64,000 nucleotides of DNA from Synechococcales cyanobacterium C42_A2020_086 (GCA_015272325.1 JACYLU010000015.1:496001-560000), one strand, 5' to 3'. Counted from the stretch's first letter, positions 9,268 through 17,953 are shown. The notes: generated by a model from the sequence alone, not told the origin. Numbers and translations: made by a program.

Positions 9268-9728
9268 GGCTCCACCTCCTCTTGAGCCGACGTGACAATT
9301 CGCTATTGTCTTGTCAGATAAAAATATTGTCTGGGAAATGAGACGAGGATGGTAGATGCGCTATGAATTAAATGACATGACCGATGGCACCTTCAGAGTT
9401 ATGGCTTTGAGGTAAAGCTCTGCCGTGCTCCAGGCAGTACGCTTAACCTATACACTTGACCTAAATGTGTAACCTAGGCAATTTATCTTGGCGATTTATC
9501 CAGGCACTTTATCTTGCGATCGCTTGATACAGGAATATCTCCATGTATTACATACTTTTACTACATACTTTCATCCACTGCATAGTGTCTCATTATGTTC
9601 TTTATGTTCTGGTATGTTCTATTTTATTTGATTTCGCTCGTTGCAACGAATTTATTAAGAATGCATTAAGAAAAATGTGCCGATGAAGATGCATCCATAC
9701 TGCTTCAGAGTCGTACACTAGTCGTACA
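9268..9728. other. Intergenic region with several short tandem duplications
   Basis: This 461-bp AT-rich stretch contains a GCGATCGC palindrome at 9516-9523. TACATACTTT occurs twice (9549-9558, 9562-9571), and ATGTTCT occurs three times between 9595 and 9620. A perfect tandem repeat lies at its right end. No coding frame or RNA gene is apparent. Confidence 0.5.
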
Positions 9729-9730
9729 CT
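9709..9730. repeat. Perfect tandem duplication, 11-bp unit
   Basis: AGTCGTACACT is present twice without a gap (9709-9719, 9720-9730). The second copy overlaps the stop codon of the gene at 9729-10157, so the 3' end of that gene has been duplicated downstream. Confidence 0.85.
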
Positions 9731-10157
9731 ATTTGCGCACAAGCTTGCCATTAGGTGACACCCGATAGGCTTCCCCAACATAACCTGTGCGGTCATAAAA
9801 CAGTTGGTGAACATATCGATCAAGTTCGGCTTCGTCGGCAATCCGTGGACGATAATAGTCCTTCATCATCTCTTCGACCCCCATTTCACTAAGCCGAGCA
9901 TGTAAGCCCTGACGATCGCCTTGCAAAAAAGCATCACGAGCTATCTCATCTTGCAGAAACATCATCAAAATCGAAGCAGGAATGCCACCAATGACGAGGT
10001 GCCCTGAGAAGAATAGAGCCGCTAGGCTTCCTAATAGGGCAAGACCTGTAAGCGATACAGCAGAGCGAATGCGCTTGTTGCGGCGGTGCTTGAGTACTCG
10101 TCGATACCCCTCCATAGGATCGCGAAATCGAGGTTTCTCTGCTGGGCTTTTGCTCAT
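9729..10157 (-). CDS. Hypothetical membrane protein
   Basis: The 142-residue product has a basic N-terminus (residues 1-30, many Arg/Lys), one or two hydrophobic segments at about 33-70, and an amphipathic, mostly charged C-terminal half (GVEEMMKDYYRPRIADEAEL and on). It is probably anchored in the inner membrane with the C-terminal part soluble. I do not recognise the family. The ATG start at 10157 has no strong ribosome-binding site, but coding composition matches the neighbours. Its stop codon is embedded in a tandem duplication. Confidence 0.6.
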   Translation of the reverse strand: MSKSPAEKPRFRDPMEGYRRVLKHRRNKRIRSAVSLTGLALLGSLAALFFSGHLVIGGIPASILMMFLQDEIARDAFLQGDRQGLHARLSEMGVEEMMKDYYRPRIADEAELDRYVHQLFYDRTGYVGEAYRVSPNGKLVRK

Positions 10158-10463
10158 GGTGGAATCTAACGGTGGAATTTAACTATTAGCCACAGGGTTG
10201 CCGCCTCTACCCTAGCGCAGCCGATTCAAGGCGTAAAGACCGCAGCGTGGTGTTGAGACATCGAAACTGACAATGGGGCAACATTCTGGCTTAATATTCT
10301 GCTTCGATATTGAGCATACAATTGTTGCTTTGGCTATTTCTTTAGGTGCTCTGTAGGCAGCAGAATTGCATCAGCAAGAGTTTACCGTGGAGGATAATAA
10401 ACTGTAGAATAAACTCAAACACGGAATGCTTTATATGTATTGAAGAATACCAGTAATTTAAGA

Positions 10464-11126
10464 ATGATCAACATGCCCCAAAAAACCGATCGATTCCCCT
10501 CATTTAACTCTCGCAGAAACGATCGCGGAAATCACCTTGGTAATGCTCAGGATCATCTTCGCTTAATATCAAAAACCGCCAAAAGGCTCGAAGATTCTGA
10601 TACTGCAGAAATTGCAGAGCAGGATTTCCTGAGATTATTAGAACTAGTTGATAAATGTGCTAACACTCTTAAAAAGTATATCAATGTAAGGAATTTCATG
10701 GGCAGAGATGAACTAGTTGCAGAGATCAATTCAGAATTGGGAGAAAATCCAGAATACGAGGATTTTGGTCCTGAGATCGACTGGCTGCGTGTCAAGTTCG
10801 GTGAGTTGTCCGCGGAAAAATGCAGACAGTTTATCCAAAGTGGAATTGAGATAGATGTACGATCTGTAGAAACTCTTTATGAAAAGATTGTTGAATTTAG
10901 AGAGCAGTTCAAACGTGTGTATGGTAGTGCTAGTTGGAGAGAGAATTTTGAGCAATACCTGGACGAAATTCTGAAAATTGCAATTGGTGTGGCGCTATTT
11001 TGTGAAGATGGTTTGAAGTATTACAAGCCATCTGGCTTTTCTGTAAGAAGTATTTGGTTGGGTTCAAGAATGTTTTTAGATGGAGCTAAAAATCTTCTGG
11101 AGCTAGGAACAGCAGGAGAAATGTAG
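10464..11126 (+). CDS. Hypothetical protein, AT-rich
   Basis: The product has 220 residues from the ATG at 10464; a TTG at 10440 or an ATG at 10473 are other possible starts, and none has a good ribosome-binding site. It is predicted to be soluble and largely helical, rich in Glu, Lys and Leu, with no transmembrane segment and no motif I recognise. Codon use is visibly more AT-rich than the flanking housekeeping genes. It shares that property with the pentapeptide-repeat gene 69 bp downstream, so the two may be a horizontally acquired pair. Confidence 0.55.
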   Translation: MINMPQKTDRFPSFNSRRNDRGNHLGNAQDHLRLISKTAKRLEDSDTAEIAEQDFLRLLELVDKCANTLKKYINVRNFMGRDELVAEINSELGENPEYEDFGPEIDWLRVKFGELSAEKCRQFIQSGIEIDVRSVETLYEKIVEFREQFKRVYGSASWRENFEQYLDEILKIAIGVALFCEDGLKYYKPSGFSVRSIWLGSRMFLDGAKNLLELGTAGEM

Positions 11127-11195
11127 AAAATTCCACCAAATCACTTTTAATTGCTTCAAAACTGAGATGTTTCTGGATTAATCAGGAGGGAGCCG

Positions 11196-12251
11196 GTGTT
11201 CAATACTTGGCGCGTGCTGCTCGCAGGACTTATTGTCGGTTCCCTGATGACTGCTGGTGTATTCGCAGGATTTCCAGTTATGAGTCACTGGCGGTGGAAA
11301 TGGCCGGATTGGACAGGAATTGGAGAAGAAACGATCACGAAAACGAGTACCGAACGGCTAGGAAGGGAAACAGGGCAAATTCAAAGAGTCACGATTACTG
11401 AAGAACCTGTTCCAGGCAAGAAGCTGTGGGACTTCTTAGAATTATCTGGCACGCTGGCAATCCCGATTCTGCTCGTATATCTGGGTAGCCAAATTCAAAA
11501 GAAAGATCGAGAAATCGCTTACCTTAACCTGCGTGAAGAGGCCCTTCAAGGCTATTTCGATCGCATTTCAGATATCTTGCTTGATCGAAATATCAGCAAT
11601 CTAGGTCCCAACGATTCTTCACTAGACACTATCAAAGATGTTGTGAGAGCACGAACATTGGCGGTGTTGCGAAGACTAGACAACGACGGAGAAAGAAAGG
11701 GCAGCGTTATCCAGTTTCTTGTAGATACAGACTTCCTTGGCATGTACTTGGCACTCGACCTGAGTTTTGCAAACCTTCGAGGGGCTAAGCTCAGAGGTAT
11801 CAATTTGAGCCGTGCTCGTCTGAATAATGCAGATTTGAGCAACGCAGACTTAAGCGGTGCAGACTTAAGTAATGCCAACTTGAGTGATACCAATTTGGAT
11901 CAGGCCAATTTGAGTAATGCCTATCTAACTAGCTCCGAATTGTATAACTCTAGCTTGGTTGAATCCAAGCTCGTCAATGCGGAACTGATCTCTGCAAAAC
12001 TGAAGGGTGCTCAGCTCATTGGAGCCGATTTGAGCAACGCCGATCTCAGCAACGCAGACTTGAGTAACGCCGATCTCAGCAACGCAGACCTGAGTAATGC
12101 CAACTTAAGTGGCGCAGACCTGAGGGCTGCTAAGTTAGCCCTTGCTAAGTTGCATGGAGCTAATTTTGAAGCTGCGGATGTGGAAGGTGTTGCTGGACTT
12201 AAGCCAGAACAAGCGAGTACTGCACGAAACTTGAGATGGCAATCAGGTTAA
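11196..12251 (+). CDS. Membrane-anchored pentapeptide-repeat protein
   Basis: The 351-residue product has two hydrophobic segments (about residues 8-28 and 82-102) separated by a polar loop. A soluble region without repeats follows at about 105-185. From about 188 to 325 it consists of pentapeptide repeats of the A(D/N)LSx type (ADLSNADLSGADLSNANLS), which form a right-handed quadrilateral beta helix. The DNA coding for repeats 12029-12118 is itself nearly identical in tandem, so slippage is likely. It starts with GTG, with AGGAGGG at 11184-11190 fixing that start. Such proteins are common in cyanobacteria, and the role here is unknown. Confidence 0.8.
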   Translation: MFNTWRVLLAGLIVGSLMTAGVFAGFPVMSHWRWKWPDWTGIGEETITKTSTERLGRETGQIQRVTITEEPVPGKKLWDFLELSGTLAIPILLVYLGSQIQKKDREIAYLNLREEALQGYFDRISDILLDRNISNLGPNDSSLDTIKDVVRARTLAVLRRLDNDGERKGSVIQFLVDTDFLGMYLALDLSFANLRGAKLRGINLSRARLNNADLSNADLSGADLSNANLSDTNLDQANLSNAYLTSSELYNSSLVESKLVNAELISAKLKGAQLIGADLSNADLSNADLSNADLSNADLSNANLSGADLRAAKLALAKLHGANFEAADVEGVAGLKPEQASTARNLRWQSG

Positions 12252-12379
12252 CTGTTCTGCTCAGCCTCTGGCCAACTCATCAGGTTGTCCGTCACCCATG
12301 CTAGTACTAGGCGAATCGATGCCCACTCTGTGCCCCTAGTGCTCTTGTTATGCCAACCCATACTGCACAGGAACCGTGT

Positions 12380-12409
12380 CAATATGTGCCAAACTCCAAT
12401 ATGTGCCAA
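12380..12409. repeat. Direct repeat, 13-bp unit, two copies
   Basis: CAATATGTGCCAA occurs at 12380-12392 and 12397-12409, 17 bp apart, directly beyond the 3' end of the tmRNA gene. It could be a microduplication or the scar of an insertion at the ssrA 3' end. Confidence 0.7.
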
Positions 12410-12412
12410 CAA

Positions 12413-12801
12413 TGGAGCTGACGGGAGTCGAACCCGTGTCCGTCTTGGGTATTAGCACCTTGCTCACTCACAGGTTTAGCTTCTCTGATCCTCGAAGCGG
12501 GAACCGTTTCTTATCCCAAACGGTGGGATGCTCTGGTGAGGTCTTAGCTAGCTGCCGACCAGAGGCGGTGAACTAGCGCATCCGTTGGGGTTAAGTCTGC
12601 AATCCTTAACGGAGTCGAATTACAGACGCTCGAACCTAAGTGAGGTTTATTAAGCTACAGCAACAGCTGCGCTCTTACGAGCAAAAGGTACGATGTTGTT
12701 CGCATGTACACAGTTTGAGCCGGTGATTTACGAGAGGCGACTCACTCTCGACCTGTATCACAAGGACACGTTCGCCAAAACGTCGAAACCGTTACAGCCC
12801 C
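12413..12801 (-). ncRNA. ssrA: Transfer-messenger RNA (tmRNA)
   Basis: This is a one-piece tmRNA of about 389 nt, without the encoded CCA. The 5' end GGGGCTG (complement of 12795-12801) pairs with CAGCTCC (complement of 12414-12420) to make the seven-pair acceptor stem. The 3' end has the tRNA-like T arm with GGGTTCGACTCCC. The messenger part encodes a peptide tag ending in two TAA codons. tmRNA with SmpB rescues stalled ribosomes and tags the nascent chain for proteolysis. Small open frames drawn over this locus on the plus strand are artefacts. Confidence 0.95.
12653..12703 (-). other. tmRNA proteolysis-tag reading frame
   Basis: Read on the minus strand from resume codon GCG (12701-12703), the frame gives ANNIVPFARKSAAVAVA and then TAA TAA (12647-12652). 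The ANNIVPFARK core is typical of cyanobacterial tmRNA tags. The VAVA end differs from the more usual single VAA ending. Confidence 0.92.
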
Positions 12802-12817
12802 GTGTAGATCTTCTTTT

Positions 12818-12823
12818 ATTATA
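12818..12823 (-). promoter_or_regulatory. Promoter -10 element of ssrA
   Basis: A perfect TATAAT on the minus strand lies 16 bp upstream of the mature tmRNA 5' end, leaving room for a short leader removed by RNase P. No clear -35 hexamer is visible at the expected distance. Confidence 0.6.
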
Positions 12824-13117
12824 CTCGACAGCGCTGGCTTCCGGTATGGAGCACTACGAGCTAGGAAACCACTAGATGAGCTAGGTAGATGGGTCTAGAT
12901 AGGTCAAGCTTTCTGCGACCCATGTTCTTGCTCAATAAATCCAGCCCGGGGGGATAGGCGTACATCTCTTCAAAGGCAGTCGTTTCCCTCGCAATTCCGC
13001 TGACCGTTCAACGAAGTGCACCTAAATCATTGGGGTTGGGTGTGCGGCTTGGGCCTGGCAGTAGCCTGTGGGATGCGAGAAGGCGGCTTTTCAACATACT
13101 TGAGGAGAAAATCACCT
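12824..13117. other. Region between ssrA promoter and DUF4331 gene
   Basis: The stretch contains four CTAG tetranucleotides in 12861-12898 and a 7-bp inverted repeat ATGGGTC (12889-12895) / GACCCAT (12917-12923). A purine-rich ribosome-binding site (GAGGAG, 13102-13107) precedes the ATG at 13118. The reading frame is open from a GTG at 13016, but those residues look non-coding. Confidence 0.4.
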
Positions 13118-14425
13118 ATGGCTATCCCTCAGCCCAAACAGGCAAATCGTGTGACTGCTGCGTTGCGCCATTGGTTTCGCCCCCCAACCCCTAAGCTGAA
13201 GCCCATGCTAGGTGCCATTGTCTTGGCAACCAGTGTAGCCGTGACGGCTCTGGGTATCACCAGCTTAACGCAGCCCCAGCCCAGCCCAGCCTCGGACCAT
13301 GACGATGGCGATATTGACGTGCGTAGCCGTGCCCTCAGCCTTACCGATCTTTACGTCTTCCGCGAAATTGATCAAAATCCGAGTGCCCGCGCCGACGATC
13401 TAATTTTTGTCATGAATACCAATCCGCGATCGGTGGCTCGCATTCAGTATTTCTTTAGCAATGAGGCGCAATACGAATTCCGCATCTCGCGAGCGGACAA
13501 CAACGAAGCCACCCCAACGGCCGTACCCGACCTGACGCTGCGGTTCACCTTCAGCCCGCCAGAAGGATCGCCGCGCCGCCAGCGGATGACGATGACCTTG
13601 ATTGAACGCGGTGGCCGCACGATTACCGTCAATCGCACTACGAATAATCGCCCGATTGTAACCACACCACTGGCAACAGCAAGCAGCCCGGTGGTGAATC
13701 AGGTGAACGTGGGTGGCTCCACTGTCAGCGTCTTCGCCGGACTGCGAGAAGACCCCTTCTACTTTGATGTAGAGCAGTTTTTCCGGGTACGCGCTGGGCT
13801 GCTGGGCAGAGGTCCCGCTGTGGGCTTCCGACCGCCAGAAACCGCCGTCGATTTTGCCACCGGCTACAACGTGAATGCAATCGTCGTCCGGGTTCCCCGT
13901 CGCCTACTACAGGGCAACACCAATGCTACGACCTTTGATGCTTGGCTATCGCTGCTGATCAAAGACCCACGCACCGGACGGTTTATGCAAACCGAGCAGT
14001 TGGCACGTCCGGCGGTCAACGAAGCCCTGGTGATTAACCAGAGCACCTATGCCCTCTACAACCGGATCATGCCAACACGGGCTAGCAATGCCGATGTCAA
14101 CCGAATTGCCAACGAAGCCAAAACTGTGCTGCGGGCCTTGGGCAATAACGAAGCTCGCGTTAATGCGCTGCTGGGGGCATTTCTGCCGGACGTGATGCGG
14201 ATCGACACCACCGGACCCAGCGGCTTTGCCAATGCCCTCAACCGCGAAGGCTCTCCCATTCGCGGGCGGTTGCTCGGCGATGATGTGGTAGACATTGCCT
14301 TTGCCGTACTAACCAACGGAGCAGTAACCACCGATAACGTTTCCTACGAAGGCACTCCTGGCAATCCAGCGCAAGGACATGATCCACTGGTGCCCGCATT
14401 TCCCTACTTGGCGCTGCCCAACTAG
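13118..14425 (+). CDS. DUF4331 family exported protein
   Basis: The product has 435 residues from the ATG at 13118, preferred over the upstream GTG at 13016 because GAGGAG lies just before it. After a basic N-terminus, a hydrophobic segment (about residues 32-50) is followed by a Pro/Ser stretch and the acidic motif SDHDDGDID. The rest fits the DUF4331 family, a group of exported beta-rich proteins of unknown function. The body has LTDLYVFREID and a conserved C-terminal DDVVDIAFAVL block. The gene starts a tight run with a TPR gene (14 bp gap) and a NicO transporter gene (15 bp gap). I infer a periplasmic or outer-membrane role linked to the transporter. Confidence 0.78.
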   Translation: MAIPQPKQANRVTAALRHWFRPPTPKLKPMLGAIVLATSVAVTALGITSLTQPQPSPASDHDDGDIDVRSRALSLTDLYVFREIDQNPSARADDLIFVMNTNPRSVARIQYFFSNEAQYEFRISRADNNEATPTAVPDLTLRFTFSPPEGSPRRQRMTMTLIERGGRTITVNRTTNNRPIVTTPLATASSPVVNQVNVGGSTVSVFAGLREDPFYFDVEQFFRVRAGLLGRGPAVGFRPPETAVDFATGYNVNAIVVRVPRRLLQGNTNATTFDAWLSLLIKDPRTGRFMQTEQLARPAVNEALVINQSTYALYNRIMPTRASNADVNRIANEAKTVLRALGNNEARVNALLGAFLPDVMRIDTTGPSGFANALNREGSPIRGRLLGDDVVDIAFAVLTNGAVTTDNVSYEGTPGNPAQGHDPLVPAFPYLALPN

Positions 14426-14439
14426 CCCCGGAGCCTCCC

Positions 14440-15843
14440 ATGAACATTACTCTAGAGAAGCAGCCCTCGCGGCGGGCAGGCGGCAAATCCTGGCGGCTCT
14501 TTTGGCTCGGTGTCCCCCTTGTTAGTCTTGGACTGTGGCTCAGCCGCTCCGATGTGCCCATGCGCCTCCAAGCCTGGAGATCTCGCACCTTTAGCCCCTT
14601 GGAAGCACCCTACCGCTATCCGTTCTTGGATTCGCGGTCCGGTAACTCCGATCCCGCTGTAGCCATTCAGCAGCAGATTGCCCACTTTCAGGCACGAGTC
14701 CGACAGCATCCCGAGAGCGGTTTGGAGCAGGCAGCCCTGGCAGCCGCCTATTTCAAAATGGGGCGCACAACCGGTGAGGGCAACTGGTATCTGCTGGCAG
14801 AGCAAACGGCGCAGCAGTCCTGGGCCAAGCTGCCCTTTGAAAATACCGAAGCTCTGGCAGTCTTGGCGCGAGTAGCCGAGGCACGACACGACTTTCCGAC
14901 CGCGCTACGATTAGCCAGTGACCTGAAGCCCGAGGACGCGGCCAGCCTCCGCATTACCGCCAACTTAGCCATGGGCAATCTCGCAGCAGCCCATCAGGCG
15001 GCAACCGAACTGGTAGACTTGACCCTCAGCTTCAATGCGTTCATGCTGCTAGCCATGGTGCAGCAGGCTCAAGGGGACAACGAGGCAGCACTGCAAAGCT
15101 TTCGCCATGCGCTGGAGGTAGAAGAAGCCGGTGATCTTAGCAATTCAGCTCGTCTGCGGACGCTACTCGGTCGCTTTTTTGCTGAACAAGGTGATCTCAG
15201 CCAAGCCCAGGCCTTCTACCAGGAGGCCTTGCAGATTCTACCTCACTATCCACTGGCGCTGCTGAACTTAGCTCAGTTAGAACTGCGTCAGGACAACTTG
15301 GCGACTGCCGAGCGCTATTATGCCCAGCTCTCGCGAACCGGCTCTAGCCCCTATTTACCCTTAATTCGACGCGGACAAGCTCAAATTCAGTACAGGCGAG
15401 GCAATACCCAAGCGGCAAATGCCCGATGGTCCGAGGCGGAAATGCTGCTGCGGCAAACGGCTGCTGCGGGTGATGCTACCTTTGGACACCAACGCGACTT
15501 GGCCCGGCTGCTGCTAGAACGCGGTCGCTCTCAGGATCGGGCAGAAGCCCTAGCCTTGATGCAGACCGAGGTGACGATCCGACGTGACGCCAGCACCCTC
15601 GATACCTATGCCTGGGCCTTGGCTAGCAACGGCCGTTGGCTGGAAGCGCAGCAAGTCATTCAGGAAGCTTTGGCGCTGGGCAGCCGTGATGCCGCTCTGG
15701 TCTACCGTGCCAGCACGATTGAGCAGGCGTTGGGCAACTCATCATCTGCGCAGGCGTATCTGCAAAGGGCCTGGATGATTGACCCGCAGTTGAACGAACA
15801 AGCGATCGCGACACAGCATCTCAGTGTTGGATTAGGAGAATAA
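14440..15843 (+). CDS. TPR-repeat protein, membrane-anchored
   Basis: The 467-residue product has a single N-terminal hydrophobic segment (residues 20-38) and then tetratricopeptide helices through to the end. Clear units have the W/L-G-A-A-P pattern, such as EAALQSFRHALEVEEAG, SQAQAFYQEALQILP and LEAQQVIQEALALG. TPR domains bind partner proteins, so this is likely an envelope scaffold facing the periplasm. It has GGAG eight bases before the ATG. It sits between the DUF4331 and NicO genes with gaps of 14 and 15 bp, so translation is probably coupled. No catalytic motif is seen. Confidence 0.82.
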   Translation: MNITLEKQPSRRAGGKSWRLFWLGVPLVSLGLWLSRSDVPMRLQAWRSRTFSPLEAPYRYPFLDSRSGNSDPAVAIQQQIAHFQARVRQHPESGLEQAALAAAYFKMGRTTGEGNWYLLAEQTAQQSWAKLPFENTEALAVLARVAEARHDFPTALRLASDLKPEDAASLRITANLAMGNLAAAHQAATELVDLTLSFNAFMLLAMVQQAQGDNEAALQSFRHALEVEEAGDLSNSARLRTLLGRFFAEQGDLSQAQAFYQEALQILPHYPLALLNLAQLELRQDNLATAERYYAQLSRTGSSPYLPLIRRGQAQIQYRRGNTQAANARWSEAEMLLRQTAAAGDATFGHQRDLARLLLERGRSQDRAEALALMQTEVTIRRDASTLDTYAWALASNGRWLEAQQVIQEALALGSRDAALVYRASTIEQALGNSSSAQAYLQRAWMIDPQLNEQAIATQHLSVGLGE

Positions 15844-15858
15844 CTGGAGGATGCAGCA

Positions 15859-17529
15859 ATGAAACAGCTGATGACAGTCTTAGCCAACATCTGGTTGCGA
15901 CAGGGGGGGAATCATCGACGACGGAGAAGCATACTGCTGGGCTGCTGGTCTTGCAGCATAGCCATCTGCCTCAGTGTAGTGACCGCCACCCCCAGCCAAG
16001 CTCACTGGGCAGATATGGCGGCTGCCGAAATTGTGGTTGGCGATACCCAAACCCAGATGACCCTGACCTTTCCAACCGGACTAGTGGAGTTTGCCGACCG
16101 CGACGGCAACGGGCAACTCACCGCTGCCGAGGTTGACGCCCAGAAGACGCAGCTTGCATCCTACCTAGGGCAACAGATTCGCCTCAGCAATGGGCAGCAG
16201 CCCGGTCACCTTACCGTAGCATCCGTCGAGCAGGCGACTGTCCCTGTTGTCGGACAAACTGCTCCCAATACCCACAGCACCCTGCGCCTGATCTATGCCT
16301 GGCCCCAGCCGGTGCGAGCACTGCAAATTCACTACCAGCTATTTCTGCCGGGCGTCTCTACCGCGAGTTGTCTCGCCACAATTTTACAAGGAGAGCAGTT
16401 GCGAACTGTGGTCTTTACTCCTCGTCAGCCAACGCTGGCCCTGACGCCCGGTTTACCCAGCTTCACTAGCGGTGGATTGCTGCTAGCGATGGCTGGGGCA
16501 TTGGTCTGGGGGGCAATGCATTCTCTGTCGCCCGGCCACGGCAAAATCTTGGTCGCCGCCTATTTGATCGGTAGCCACGCTACAGCAGGTCATGCCTTAT
16601 TCCTGGCGCTGACGACAGCCCTCACCCACACTATCGGCGTCTTTGCCTTGGGACTGATTGCTCTATTGGCTACCCAATATATCCTACCCGAACAGCTTTA
16701 TCCCTGGATGAGCTTGCTTTCTGGGCTGCTCGTCGCTGGGATCGGCATGCGTCTGCTTCTCAATCGATTGCCCCGGCAGTTGAGGAAATTCTCACCTCTC
16801 TCCCGTTTCCGCCCCCATGCCGAGTCTGCTGAGCATGATCATGCGTCTGCTTTGCGACCGTCATTAGCTGCTGTATCTTCAGATAATCCTGTATCTTCAG
16901 ATAATCATATAGCCGCTTCTAGATGCCCTGATAATCATCATAAACCTCACACTCATGATCACTATATTCATAACCACCATCACTGTAGAACCCAAACCCA
17001 CAGCCATCATATACATAGTGAGATACATACTAAGAATTGTCATGACAGTCATGAGCATCATCATATCCATCATAAAGATAAACATTTAGCTGAGCATCGT
17101 ATAGTGATTCAAGCTAGTACGGAATTAGATAATCATAGTCATTCTGAATCTGAGCACTTTAATCATTTTCATTCCCATTTACCTCCGGGAGGAGACGGTT
17201 CACCCATTACGTGGCGCAGTCTGCTAATACTGGGAATTTCTGGTGGGTTGGTTCCCTGTCCGGCGGCATTGGTGCTGCTATTAAGTTGTCTAGCATTGGG
17301 GAAGGTTGCCTGGGGCTTAACGCTGCTGTTGGCCTTTAGTTTGGGTTTGGCGGGTGTTTTGGTAGGCTTTGGGTTAACCCTTGTCTATGCCAAGCGATTG
17401 TTTTATCGGTTACCTAACTCCGTGCAGCCCATGCGATTCTTACCGGTACTGGGTGCTGTCCTGATTACCGTGATGGGATGGGGAATTGCCACCCGAGCGC
17501 TCATCCAAATTGCCAGTGGTGCAGCTTGA
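15859..17529 (+). CDS. NicO-family nickel/cobalt transporter with EF-hand-like motif and histidine-rich loop
   Basis: The 556-residue membrane protein begins with a signal peptide (cleavage likely after SQA at about 48). An extracytoplasmic domain follows, with an EF-hand-like loop DRDGNGQLTAAEVD at 80-93. The NicO/RcnA core has HSLSPGHGK near 222-230 and the ALTHTIGVFALG helix. Between about residues 320 and 440 lies a loop with dozens of His residues (HDHYIHNHHH and similar), and the last three helices include SGGLVPCPAALVLLLS. Known NicO members move Ni or Co out of the cytosol; His loops bind the metal. GGAGG precedes the ATG. The loop is encoded by markedly AT-rich DNA. Confidence 0.85.
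   Translation: MKQLMTVLANIWLRQGGNHRRRRSILLGCWSCSIAICLSVVTATPSQAHWADMAAAEIVVGDTQTQMTLTFPTGLVEFADRDGNGQLTAAEVDAQKTQLASYLGQQIRLSNGQQPGHLTVASVEQATVPVVGQTAPNTHSTLRLIYAWPQPVRALQIHYQLFLPGVSTASCLATILQGEQLRTVVFTPRQPTLALTPGLPSFTSGGLLLAMAGALVWGAMHSLSPGHGKILVAAYLIGSHATAGHALFLALTTALTHTIGVFALGLIALLATQYILPEQLYPWMSLLSGLLVAGIGMRLLLNRLPRQLRKFSPLSRFRPHAESAEHDHASALRPSLAAVSSDNPVSSDNHIAASRCPDNHHKPHTHDHYIHNHHHCRTQTHSHHIHSEIHTKNCHDSHEHHHIHHKDKHLAEHRIVIQASTELDNHSHSESEHFNHFHSHLPPGGDGSPITWRSLLILGISGGLVPCPAALVLLLSCLALGKVAWGLTLLLAFSLGLAGVLVGFGLTLVYAKRLFYRLPNSVQPMRFLPVLGAVLITVMGWGIATRALIQIASGAA
16873..16906. repeat. In-frame 18-bp duplication at the start of the His-rich loop
   Basis: GTATCTTCAGATAATC occurs at 16873-16888 and 16891-16906, giving VSSDNP then VSSDNH. 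It marks the left boundary of the AT-rich His-loop coding segment. Confidence 0.8.
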
Positions 17530-17569
17530 GCAGACGACCTATCACTCTTGGACTGGAGATAACCGTGTC

Positions 17570-17953
17570 ATGCAATCGAGTCAGCTTGTAATCGTCACTA
17601 TTACCTTGCTGAGCGTGCTTTCAGCAGGCAGCACAGAATGGTCTGTGAAACATGCTTTTGCTCAATCTATCGATCAATCAGGCAATCAATCTATTGATCA
17701 ATCGGGCAATCAGTCTATCGATCGAATCAACGAAAGTGATTTCGTATGCTACATGCAAACAGCGGAGGGCAATTTACTCGATCTAACGAGTATATGCGGA
17801 ACTCGACGACCTGTCGCAAATATGCAACCTGCGAGTATCATTAACATCAGTCCAATCAGCAACTTGGGAGGGTTGTCCAGTTTGCAGAACCCGGATGGCA
17901 CCCCCTGTTTTGGGTTAGATGCTCAAGGTCGTCCTTGTGCCTCTGCTCGCTGA
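17570..17953 (+). CDS. Small secreted cysteine-containing protein
   Basis: The product has 127 residues from the ATG at 17570, 40 bp after the NicO gene. It has a signal peptide (hydrophobic residues 7-21, cleavage probably after AFA at 31). A repeated segment QSIDQSGN, QSIDQSGN, QSIDRIN follows, then a conserved-looking module SDFVCYMQTAEGNLLDLTSIC and a C-terminal PCFGLDAQGRPC. The C-x-MQ-x6-LDLTSIC pattern recurs in small exported cyanobacterial proteins of unknown function; I cannot name a family. Four Cys residues could form two disulfides. A longer frame from 17486 would overlap the NicO gene and lacks signal-peptide logic. Confidence 0.68.
   Translation: MQSSQLVIVTITLLSVLSAGSTEWSVKHAFAQSIDQSGNQSIDQSGNQSIDRINESDFVCYMQTAEGNLLDLTSICGTRRPVANMQPASIINISPISNLGGLSSLQNPDGTPCFGLDAQGRPCASAR
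17663..17725 (+). repeat. Tandem 24-bp coding repeats (2.5 copies)
   Basis: Units begin at 17663, 17687 and 17711 and encode QSIDQSGN twice and then QSIDRIN. Copies differ by two or three third-position changes, so the duplication is not brand new. Confidence 0.85.

Noticed and set aside
12376-12875. Two plus-strand open frames over the tmRNA locus
   Set aside because: They lie antisense to a clear tmRNA with paired ends and tag; no coding features.
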